Shown: positions 53,917 to 64,000 of the stretch, piece after piece
Layout of the letters: each line of letters opens with the position of its first letter
How positions within the stretch are numbered: position 1 is the first letter of the stretch
Program-made: the position numbers and the translations under genes
DNA from: Zea mays
Taxonomy: Eukaryota > Streptophyta > Magnoliopsida > Poales > Poaceae
DNA length: 64,000 bases
Reading direction: 5' to 3'
Assembly: GCF_902167145.1 (NCBI RefSeq)
Contig: NC_050096.1
Location: 85,370,683 to 85,434,682 of the forward strand
The notes under the pieces: model-generated
The model's input: only the letters and a program-made list of their open reading frames with translations
Databases searched by the model: none
Told to the model about the DNA's origin: nothing

Positions 53917-56900
53917 TGTAATACCTAAATTTGTAACTCATATGAAGAGAGAATATTTCCTTTATCTATATGTGTGTACCATCTCTAGTTAATATCACAT
54001 GTGAATAAACACCATCAAAAGGGGGATTGAATAATTAATAACACCTAAAATAAACATTTGCATCATATTGGATCTTTGTTTGTGCATTTAAAACCATAAT
54101 AATATGAACAAAAATAAAATAATAACGAGAAGAGGATTAGAGGAAAGAAGGAAGTAATATCCAATCCAATATAAAATAATATGATAATTAAATAAAACCT
54201 TCATAATTTGGTATGACCAATATGCTTAATTCAAAGGAGTTTAAATTTGCATTTGAGATTGCATTCAAAATTGGGATTCAAAAGAATTGTAAATAAAATA
54301 AAACAGAAAAATAAAAACAAAAGAAAATGGGAAAAGAACCTAACTGGGCTGAAAACACCCAATTCGGCCCACTCTCAAAGCTGATCTGCGCGACCCATTT
54401 TTACATCCCGCGCGCGCCGACATTAGGGCCCCACCGGGCAGACAAACGCGCTCGGACCCGGCACCTGGCTCACTGGGCCCACTGGCCGGTCACCACCCGC
54501 GCTCGCTCCGTCTCCCTCACGTGAAACGCTGACTCGCGCCTTCTGCCGCTGGCTGGTGGACCCCCCTGTGTCAGCTCCATCTCCATCAACGTACGTCCGA
54601 GCATGGCGGGCGCGCGGATTTCGCGCGATACGTTGTGGCATCCCGGCCACGTCCGCGCCCTTATAGGTAGCAGGACCGGGCTTACCTCTCCCTCTTGCCT
54701 TCCTACTCTTGCGACCGCCACCGTAGTGGAGATAGAGTCGAGAGCGAAACAGAGAGTGGGGGAGATTGCCCCTCGCGGCTGCCGGCGGTGGAACCCTTAC
54801 CTCGCCCACGCCGCGTCCCTGGTTTGCTTCCTGAGTGCATCGCTGAGACATTGGGAAGACGCTCGTGCCCCCGGGAAAGAGAAGGTGGCCGTGGGGTGTG
54901 GGAAATTGCTCACCGGAGTCCGTGGGTTACCGCCGAGCCGCCTGAACGTGTGGGCAGGGCCGTCACCGCTTCATACCGAGGTAATGCGCCCACCAACTGA
55001 TTCGCCTTGACCTCCTCTACGCGTAGCTCGATCCAATTTAGGTTTGGCGCTCGGGAACGGGCGATTAGCAGCCTCGCCGGCGTGCTCCGCCGAGCGAGCG
55101 GGGCGGCGCCGCCGTGCGTGCTCCGTTGGGGGAAAGACGAAATTGTCGCCGTCCGATCCTCTATGGACGGTACCGATTAGATCAAGCATACCCCTTCGCT
55201 CGATCGAACTGAGACCGTAGATGCGAGATCCAGTGGCGCGGAGTTGATTCGCGACTCATTAAATCCGGGTCGTTCACCGGTGATCCAACGACTTAGCGCG
55301 CGTTGGATTTCATAAAGACTTAGATTCAATCTGAGACATCCACGTCTGATCCAACGGCCAATCATGGCCGGTATCGCTTCGCAGTGCTCTTTTGCATATG
55401 AACCCTCGGGGTTCTGAAGAATAGAACCCGCAATCCACCCTGTGCAGTGCATTGAGTCATAGGTACTCTTGCACGTTGGCCCCTGCGCTTACCAGAAATT
55501 GACGCCCACTCCAGGGAATTATAAAACCAGAGAAAATAAACCAGAAATGTATTTTTAGTATATAAATAATTGCAGAAACTTGTTTAAACCCTAGAAAATT
55601 CATATGAACTCCAAATTGATCCATTCCAATTCCTATAATTTTGTAATAATGTTGTTTATCACCCTGTGTCTCTGTTTTAACATGAAAATGGTATTAAAAA
55701 TTTATCTCTTAATTAATCTCGTACCAAATACATAAACCCTAGGAAATTCGTATCTCCTCCGTTTTAACTCTGATTTGATCCGTTCAAGTTCCGTTAGTCT
55801 CGTAGCAACGCATAGATTATTTTTACGCAGTGTATTATTATGTTTGTTGTGATGTTAATTTATGCTATACTATGTATATATTGTGTTGATGCGAGTAGAC
55901 GAGCAAGCCACTGTGGAATCTGAGGATCAGCAAGTAGAGATAGCTGAGCAGGAGCTCGTTGAAGGCAAGTTGTGCCCTTGATCACTTCTTTTACCCACTC
56001 ATGTTCTAATTAATCATAATGATCTGCATAGGTTAATTTTGATGGGACCCAATAGGTCACCCTAGTTTGTTTATCCTGAATACCTTGTTTACCCCTGAAT
56101 CACTTGGGTAGTTCTGCTACTGCTTTATATGGTTTTGGGTTAATATTTCATTATATCTATGTTCCAATTATGTTGTTATTTCATTTATGTTCATGACAAG
56201 ATCATTAAATGTTAATTGGAACATAGAGCTTAACTTGAGAAACACGTGCCACCACAAGGGTTTATGGACGCCCTTGGCTGATTAATTAGGAAAGCTAGTG
56301 GAGGACTACCTTACCCGAAAGGGGCAAGGGCAGTAGGGGAGTGGTCAGTGTAGGGAGGCCCTCGGGAGGATTTTGCTGCGATGGCGGTCCTGCAAGGGAT
56401 TCCTGCATTGGAGCTTCCTATAAACTGTAGCGGGTTTTCTAAAGCTAGTGGAACTTTGTAAAGGCCTCGTAGTGTTACCCTGCCTCGCCTCCTCGGTAGA
56501 GGTGTATGGGAAGTCGCGATCCCTTGGCAGATGGGTAACGTGACTTGTGGGTAAAGGGTACCACCTCTGCAGAGTGTAAAACTGGTATACTAGCCGAGCT
56601 CACGGTCATGAGCAGCTCATGACTCTCTGATGATTAATTTATGGAACTAAATTCAATTTGTCATATGCATTGCATCGCAGGTGATGATGTTACTTTTGTT
56701 CTACTACTTAATTGGGTTGGTATTTACTTATACTTAGTAACTGCTAATAAAATTTTGACCAACTTTAAAAGCAATGCTCAGCTCTAACCATCCTCTTTGG
56801 TAAGCCTTACACTTCACGTGAGCTCCCACCTTTGGCGAGTTCATGCACATTATTCCCCACAACTTGTTGAGCGATGAACGCATGTGAGCTCACTCTTGCT

Positions 56901-57202
56901 GTCTCACACCCCCCCCCCCACACACACAGGTCAAGAACAGGTACCGCAGGATGAGGCGCATGGAGGATGCTGTGATGTGTTCGTGAGAGATCTAGGTCGT
57001 CGTCTCCCAGTCAACTTTGGGTTGCTGGACCGTTGTCTCCTTATAATGTAATTATTTATTTTGTATAGAACTCCTGTTATATATAAAGATGTGACATTCG
57101 ATCCTGTGCCACTATACATCATATGTGTGAGACTTGGTCCCAGCATATCTGGTGTTTATGTTCGCGCCCGGGTCTTGGTGCCCCTAAAACCCGGGTGTGA
57201 CA
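53917..57202 (+). repeat. 5' LTR of the non-autonomous element
   Basis: A 5' AT-rich third (to 54330), a GC-rich middle (54400-55200) with repeated open frames on both strands, and an AT-rich remainder. It contains a C run followed by a CA run (56910-56929) that is longer than in the other LTR. The frames of 60-142 codons in the GC-rich part are present in both LTRs but resemble no protein. Confidence 0.92.
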
Positions 57203-58492
57203 GAAGTGGTATCAGAGGAATGTTGACTGTAGGACGAAACCTAGATAGAACTGGACAACCCTTATCTACTTACATTTGCTACTCTGATTCTTTCTAAACT
57301 TCTCTTAATCTTTTCTCATCTATTTCCGCTATACTCTGATTATTCTTACCTTTTCTTTCTAAAGATAAATGTGGATTTCACACTTGGAAATCCCGTACCT
57401 AAAGTGACCTTTAAGAATAGGAGACCTAATCTTAGGAACAAAAACAAAACTATTTTTATAGGTATTTGTATGCTTGAATGTTTGTTCTTATGATACTTGT
57501 TTGATTTGGATCTTTGATTGAGTGTGATTAGTTGTGGAGTAATGTCCACAATCACATCTGCATATACATATAGAAAAAAACAGTTATAAAAATATCTAAA
57601 TGAACTAGGTTATCCCTCATCAAAGAATCTAGCCTAGCAAAATCCATCTTATCTTAAAAGATTCTTTCTTATCTCAACTGAATCATCTTATTTTAAAAGA
57701 TTCCTTCTTACCTTAATAGATTCATCTTATCTCAAAAGATTTTATCTTACCCTAATTGATCCAACTAACCTCAAAAGATTCTACCTTATCCTTATGGATT
57801 TATCTTGCCCTAATTATCATATTGATCCCACTCTAGAATAACAACCATGATCTAATCCAAATTTGAGTTACTTAAATAAGTTAGATAATGTTGGTGACAA
57901 AAATTAGGCCCTTTCTAATCTATTATGATTTAACCTTGTGGGTGATTCTTAATGCTGGTACAAAGGATAAAACCATACTCCTAATTCACTTAAGCCTAAG
58001 TTAGTGCCATAGATCAACTTAGCCATACACTCCCAATAAGTTACATAATCCATCTATGTAAACCTATTAAAAAAAGTCCTATCCACAGACCCTAGCTATC
58101 TTAACTACAGCTCCCTAGCTCAGATGGAGATACCAAGATTGGAGACCGAAGATGATCAACCTCATCAAGAAAGGATAAGCACCAACTCAAGTCTTCAAGG
58201 ATCAAGCAGGATCACCAAGATGAGTCAAGATCCACAATCTAGGATGGAGTCCTTCCTTACCCTACCCAAACCTATCCATGCTTTGGATACATCTTTTATC
58301 CTACATAATAAAGTAGCTATATATATATACCCATGCTTTCCTAATCACATGATAATTTGTGATATTAAAAAAACAAATCTTTTGGTATTAAAACCAACTA
58401 GAAATTAAAGCATAGACTACAAACCAAACTTGTTGGATCCCCTTTCTTCCTAAATCTCGAGGACGAGATTATTTTTAAGGGGGGGTAGGATT
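57203..58492 (+). other. Interior of the non-autonomous element
   Basis: Non-coding. After the primer site (57207-57217) comes AT-rich sequence, with degenerate ~40-bp repeats at about 57650-57800 built on CTTATCTCAAAAGATT and CTTACC words. The longest frame (58124-58408, 94 codons, starting MEIPRLETED) has no recognised domain. It lies near the polypurine tract, where the tail of pol would be in a full element. Confidence 0.8.
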
Positions 58493-61400
58493 TGTAATAC
58501 CTAAATTTGTAACTCATATGAAGAGAGAATATTTCCTTTATCTATATGTGTGTACCATCTCTAGTTAATATCACATGTGAATAAACACCATCAAAAGGGG
58601 GATTGAATAATTAATAACACCTAAAATAAACCTTTGCATCATATTGGATCTTTGTTTGTGCATTTAAAACCATAATAATATGAACAAAAATAAAATAATA
58701 ACGAGAAGAGGATTAGAGGAAAGAAGGAAGTAATATCCAATCCAATATAAAATAATATGATAATTAAATAAAACCTTCATAATTTGGTATGACCAATATG
58801 CTTAATTCAAAGGAGTTTAAATTTGCATTTGAGATTGCATTCAAAATTGGGATTCAAAAGAATTGTAAATAAAAGAAAACAGAAAAATAAAAACAAAAGA
58901 AAATGGGAAAAGAACCTAACTGGGCTGAAAACACCCAATTCGGTCCACTCTCAAAGCTGATCTGCGCGGCCCATTTTTACATCCCGCGCGCGCCGACATT
59001 AGGGCCCCACCGGGCAGACAAACGCGCTCGGACCCGGCACCTGGCTCACTGGGCCCACTGGCCGGTCACCACCCGCGCTCGCTCCGTCTCCCTCACGTGA
59101 AACGCGGACTCGCGCCTTCTGCCGCTGGCTGGTGGACCCCCCTGTGTCAGCTCCATCTCCGTCAACGTACGTCCGAGCATGGCGGGGGCGCGGATTTCGC
59201 GCGATCCGTTGTGGCATCCCGGCCACGTCCGCGCCCTTATAGGTAGCAGGACCGGGCTTACCTCTCCCTCTTGCCTTCCTACTCTTGCGACCGCCACCGT
59301 AGTGGAGATAGAGTCGGGAGCGAAACAGAGAGTGGGGGAGATTGCCCCTCGCGGCCGCCGGCGGTGGAACCCTTACCTCGCCCACGTCGCGTCCCTGGTT
59401 TGCTTCCTGAGTGCATCGCTGAGACATTGGGAAGACGCTCGTGCCCCCGGGAAAGAGAAGGTGGCCGTGGGGTGTGGGAAATTGCTCACCGGAGTCCGTG
59501 GGTTACCGCTGAGCCGCCTGAACGTGTGGGCAGGGCCGTCACCGCTTCATACCGAGGTAATGCGCCCACCAACTGATTCGCCTTGACCTCCTCTACGCGT
59601 AGCTCGATCCAATTTAGGTTTGGCGCTCGGGAACGGGCGATTGGCAGCTTCGCCGGCGTGCTCCGCCGAGCGAGCGGGGCGGCGCCGCCGTGCGTGCTCC
59701 GTTGGGGGAAAGACGAAATCGTCGCCGTCCGATCCTCTATGGACGGTACCGATTAGATCAAGCATACCCCTTCGCTCGATCGAACTGAGACCGTAGATGC
59801 GAGATCCAGTGGCGCGGAGTTGATTCGCGACTCATTAAATCCGAGTCGTTCACCGGTGATCCAACGACTTAGCGCGCGTTGGATTTCATAAAGACTTAGA
59901 TTCAATCTGAGACATCCACGTCTGATCCAACGGCCCATCGTGGCCGGTACCGCTTCGCAGTGCTCTTTTGCATATGAACCCTTGGGGTTCTGAAGAATAG
60001 AACCCGCAATCCACCCTGTGCCGTGCATTGAGTCATAGGTACTCTTGCACGTTGGCCCCTGCGCTTACCAGAAATTGACGCCCACTTCAGGGAATTATAA
60101 AACCAGAGAAAATAAACCAGAAATGTATTTTTAGTATATAAATAATTGCAGAAACTTGTTTAAACCCTAGAAAATTCATATGAACTCCAAATTGATCCAT
60201 TCCAATTCCTATAATTTTGTAATAATGTTGTTTATCACCCTGTGTCTCTGTTTTAACATGAAAATGGTATTAAAAATTTATCTCTTAATTAATCTCGTAC
60301 CAAATACATAAACCCTAGGAAATTCGTATCTCCTCCGTTTTAACTCCGATTTGATCCGTTCAAGTTCCGTTAGTCTCGTAGCAACGCATAGATTATTTTT
60401 ACGCAGTGTATTATTATGTTTGTTGTGATGTTAATTTATGCTATACTATGTATATATTGTGTTGATGCGAGTAGACGAGCAAGCCACTGTGGAATCTAAG
60501 GATCAGCAAGTAGAGATAGCTGAGCAGGAGCTCGTTGAAGGCAAGTTGTGCCCTTGATCACTTCTTTTACCCACTCATGTTCTAATTAATCATAATGATC
60601 TGCATAGGTTAATTTTGATGGGACCCAATAGGTCACCCTAGTTTGTTTATCCTGAATACCTTGTTTACCCCTGAATCACTTGGGTAGTTCTGCTACTGCT
60701 TTATATGGTTTTGGGTTAATATTTCATTATATCTATGTTCCAATTATGTTGTTATTTTATTTATGTTCATGACAAGATCATTAAATGTTAATTGGAACAT
60801 AGAGCTTAACTTAAGAAACACGTGCCACCACAAGGGTTTATGGACGCCCTTGGCTGATTAATTAGGAAAGCTAGTGGAGGACTACCTTACCCGAAAGGGG
60901 CAAGGGCAGTAGGGGAGTGGTCAGTGTAGGGAGGCCCTCGGGAGGATTTTGCTGCGATGGCGGTCCTGCAAGGGATTCCTGCATTGGAGCTTCCTATAAA
61001 CTGTAGCGGGTTTTCTGAAGCTAGTGGAACTTTGTAAAGGCCTCGTAGTGTTACCCTGCCTCGCCTCCTCGGTAGAGGTGTATGGGAAGTCGCGATCCCT
61101 TGGCAGATGGGTAACATGACTTGTGGGTAAAGGGTACCACCTCTGCAGAGTGTAAAACTGGTATACTAGCCGAGCTCACGGTCATGAGCAGCTCATGACT
61201 CTGTGATGATTAATTTATGGAACTAAATTCAATTTGTCATATGCATTGCATCGCAGGTGATGATGTTACTTTTGTTCTACTACTTAATTGGGTTGGTATT
61301 TACTTATACTTAGTAACTGCTAATAAAATTTTGACCAACTTTAAAAGCAATGCTCAGCTCTAACCATCCTCTTTGGTAAGCCTTACACTTCACGTGAGCT

Positions 61401-61770
61401 CCCACCTTTGGCGAGTTCATGCACATTATTCCCCACAACTTGTTGAGCGATGAACGCATGTGAGCTCACTCTTGCTGTCTCACACCCCCCCACACAGGTC
61501 AAGAACAGGTACCGCAAGATGAGGCGCATGGAGGATGCTGTGATGTGTTCGTGAGAGATCTAGGTCGTCATCTCCCAGTCAACTTTGGGTTGCTGGACCG
61601 TTGTCTCCTTATAATGTAATTATTTATTTTGTATAGAACTCCTGTTATATATAAAGATGTGACATTCGATCCTGTGCCACTATACATCATATGTGTGAGA
61701 CTTGGTCCCAGCATATCTGGTGTTTATGTTCGCGCCCGGGTCTTGGTGCCCCTAAAACCCGGGTGTGACA
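58493..61770 (+). repeat. 3' LTR of the non-autonomous element
   Basis: Near-identical to 53917-57202, differing by scattered single-base changes, e.g. in the GC-rich middle, and a shorter C/CA run at 61484-61496. Ends GTGTGACA before the right TSD ATATA. Confidence 0.92.
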
Positions 61771-62302
61771 ATATAGGGAGGTTCTCGAGTCGATCATGCT
61801 GCAATGGCTTTTTGGACGAGGGATTCCTATATTGCCCTTCTCAGAAACCATAGCGGGTTTTCTGAAGCTAGTGGAACTTTGTAAAGGCCTCGTAGTGGAT
61901 TCTTAGCCATTCACCTCGGAAGTGTCTAAGGGACTTGCAAACCCTGGCTAGACGGGATACATGACTTGTGGATAAAGATATGCAACCTCTACAGAGTGTA
62001 AAACTGGTATATCAGTCGTGCTCACAGTCATGAGCAGCTCGGATCCTCACATGAGTAATATATGGAATTAAACTTATATTGTCATATGCATTGCATTGTG
62101 GGTGTTATTATTAATCTTGATCTCTTATTTATTTGGGTTGGTATCTACTTATACTTAGTAACTGCTAATAAAATTTTGACCAACTCTAAAAGCAGTGCTT
62201 TTAACCATCTCCTTTGGTAAACCTTACACTTCACATGAGCTCACACCTTTGGTGAGTTCATGCACATTATTCCCCACAAACTTGTTGAGCGATGAACGTA
62301 TG
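61771..62302 (+). mobile_element. Old Del/Tekay-like LTR, third segment
   Basis: Continues 53916: ATATAGGGAGGTTCTCGAG corresponds to the TGTAGGGAGGCCCTCGGGAG block at about 56350 of the young LTR and runs parallel to it up to GAGCGATGAACGTATG (62302). There the next element begins in the opposite orientation. The last ~320 bp of a complete LTR are missing at this point. Confidence 0.85.
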
Positions 62303-64000
62303 TGTCACACCCGGTTTTGAAGGTAAATTGAATGCGAACCATGTACGTGTCAGGATCAGAAATTCACGTACACAGTGATTACATAAATGACTCATCATAG
62401 CACAATGCTTCGAATTACAATAAAGAGTAAGTAATGATATTAAAGACTAGAGTCATTTACATAATATAAATCAAAGTACACAGAATCGAAATGTAGCTAA
62501 CGTAAATAAACCCACCACGGGCAGCTGACTGGGGGAGGTCGCTAGCCTAATCCTTGAACTCGTCGACGTTCTGGAACTCTTGGAGATCTGCCTCGACACC
62601 TTCTTCTTTACTTGAGCATAGATTACACAAATGACAACCTGGTGTTTTGTGAAAGCAAGGGTGAGTACACATCAACGTACTCAGCAAATGTACCGTTTGG
62701 CTGTAGTGGACTAGCTTTATGTGGGGTTAAAGTCAAGCAGTTGCTTTTAGTTGGTCAGGTTATTATTACTAGTAGAGAGCCAGGTTTTAGCATCAACCCA
62801 AGTTGTTAACCCAAAAGTACCCTTTCCAAACGGAAAGAATACTAGAAACCATTACCATATCATAATCATAAAAACCATCATTATCCTCATCATCATCTGT
62901 AAACAAAGTAATCATGATTCAATGTGTCTCTAATCAATGGAGCTCCCTTGGCCGCTCATAACCGCGAGCACGGCTGATATATCAGTTTCATAACACTCTG
63001 CAGAGGTTGCGCACTTTACCCACAAGTCGTGATTCCCTCTCTAGCCCGGGCTTGCAAGACCCTTATTTACTCCCAAGATACATGGCCAGGGATTCACTAC
63101 GAAGCTTTTACAAAGATTCCCTGAGGCTGTAGCCGCCCGTTAGGTTTCCTAAATGCACCGTACTCCTCCCCAAGGGGCGAACCAACCTTGGCAGAGCGAG
63201 CCGCATACACCAAGCCCCATTAACGGCACGACGGCGAAGCGAACTACACCCCAGTTCCTCTAATTATTCAGCTAAGGGCATCCCATTCCACCATCATGAT
63301 TGCACTGTTTTCCCGGGCGGTCATCCAACGAACCAGTCCTTACGGAGAGGCACTCGAGAAACAGCTCGAGTCCCCTTAAATGTCATAAGTATATCATCAT
63401 ATCCAGAATAAAATCATAGTATTATCATTGTATCTCATCATGTTCATTGATTAAAGTAAAGCGCTAGCATGAAGCTAACCATAGTAACTCAAAAGGTAAT
63501 CAAGGACAAGATAAATAGAAAGCTAGTCAATCCTTATGTTGTTCATAGTATGCGGGTTGATAAATTATAAAGTAAATGGGACATAATAGGTCAGAGGACA
63601 CCTGCCTTCACCAAACAGATGCTTAGGGTCTTCAACTTTGTAGAACTCGAAGAGTTCGACCTCTTGGTCGCCGAAGCTTAACTGTCGATTCCTCGAAGCT
63701 CGGAAATGGATCACAGTCCATTCGCAACGCGCAAAGAATACAAACAGGCACAATCAAACATATACTTGCATAAGAACATTACACCATACAAGATAAAATA
63801 TTATAAAAACGAGCAATATAAAATAGAGAGCGCTTCTACTGTCACGCGGGGATAAGGAGTGCGACGGTCGAAGCTACGGTCGAGAAATTATAACGTTTAC
63901 GCTACGCAAGTAATAGTCGGGACATTTAATTCTACATTATAAAATATAAATTATAACTGATATGTAGTTTTGATTAAATATGCTACACTAACAGCTGTCA
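62303..64000 (-). mobile_element. Minus-strand Del/Tekay-like LTR, runs off the window
   Basis: Begins TGTCACACCCGGTTTTG, the inverted end typical of this group. It has the blocks seen in the other LTRs in reverse order: CGCGAGCACGGCTGATATATC with CTCTGCAGAGGTTGCGCAC at 62964-63014, CCCGGGCGGTCATCC near 63313, and AAAGTAAATGGGACATAATAGG near 63570. About 1.7 kb is visible. It is clearly diverged from the LTRs at 1885 and 53917, so it is a third family or subfamily. Whether it is solo or part of a full element is not visible. Confidence 0.75.

Larger units (their letters stand above)
53917..61770 (+). mobile_element. Non-autonomous Del/Tekay-like LTR retrotransposon, TSD ATATA
   Basis: 7854 bp. 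LTRs are 53917-57202 (3286 bp) and 58493-61770 (3278 bp), each TGTAATACCTAAA...CGGGTGTGACA, flanked by a perfect TSD ATATA (53912-53916, 61771-61775). The interior is only 1290 bp. It begins with a Met primer site (TGGTATCAGAG at 57207-57217) and ends with CTCGAGGACGAG and the purine tract TTTAAGGGGGGGTAGGATT, the usual 3' end of Del/Tekay chromoviruses. No gag or pol is present, so this is a large LTR derivative that depends on other elements. I see about 30 substitutions between the LTRs, near 1%, so it is young. Confidence 0.93.

Noticed and set aside
54423..55010. 142- and 135-codon frames in the GC-rich part of the long LTR
   Set aside because: They recur in both LTRs with frame-neutral differences on both strands. 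They show no known domain and follow from high GC content.
58124..58408. A remaining gene in the non-autonomous element
   Set aside because: 94 codons with no recognised motif and no partner upstream. It could be a pol tail remnant, but I see no integrase C-terminal words.

Overview
The window looks like intergenic DNA of a large-genome panicoid grass, most probably maize (Zea) or a close relative. The grounds are: Sirevirus-type Copia elements with CACCGGAC palindromes in their LTRs, Tat-lineage Gypsy elements carrying antisense genes, Del/Tekay-like LTRs over 3 kb long, Helitrons with TCTCTACTA 5' ends carrying pieces of host genes, and a hAT miniature element. I found no intact host gene. 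Nearly all of it is transposable elements inserted into one another, and most boundaries could be set to the base from TG...CA ends and target-site duplications (TSDs). The organism is an inference; I could not search any database.

Left part (1-10.0 kb). An unassigned repeat is followed at 290 by a Helitron-like 5' end and two decayed host-gene fragments on the + strand: an eIF2-beta-like piece (971-1334) and a tRNA-splicing endonuclease SEN2-like piece (6444-7022). Between them a 3.4-kb solo Del/Tekay-like LTR (1885-5293, minus, TSD GACCG) has inserted into a hAT-like remnant. Then come a truncated minus-strand Copia with a 188-bp LTR (7490-8622) and a gag piece of another minus-strand Copia (Copia-4, 9771-9977).

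Central nest (10.0-47.0 kb). Copia-4's gag is split by a Gypsy LTR-like segment (9985-46803, flanked by TGAGTTT repeats). That segment is split by a plus-strand Sirevirus, Copia-2 (10645-46450, TSD GTGGC). Copia-2 is broken twice. Gypsy A (12207 to about 30760) lies in its gag and is itself split by a minus-strand Sirevirus, Copia-1 (14220-23611, TSD GGTTG). Gypsy B (33950-44777) lies in its reverse transcriptase and is arranged LTR-internal-LTR-partial internal; the second internal copy carries a 507-bp hAT element (44174-44680, TSD AAGGCAAT). Both Gypsy elements have tandem repeats downstream of integrase and a spliced coiled-coil gene on the opposite strand.

Right part (47.0-64.0 kb). After the Copia-4 LTR comes an old plus-strand Del/Tekay-like LTR. 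It was cut first by a minus-strand Helitron (49120-53715) carrying a proteasome alpha-5-like exon, and elsewhere by a young non-coding LTR retrotransposon (53917-61770, TSD ATATA, 3.28-kb LTRs around a 1.29-kb interior). A further minus-strand LTR of this type begins at 62303 and runs off the window.

No element here is fully coding-competent: each shows stops, frameshifts or lost catalytic residues. Several (Copia-1, Gypsy B, the 53.9-61.8 kb element) have very similar LTR pairs and so moved recently, probably using proteins supplied by other copies.
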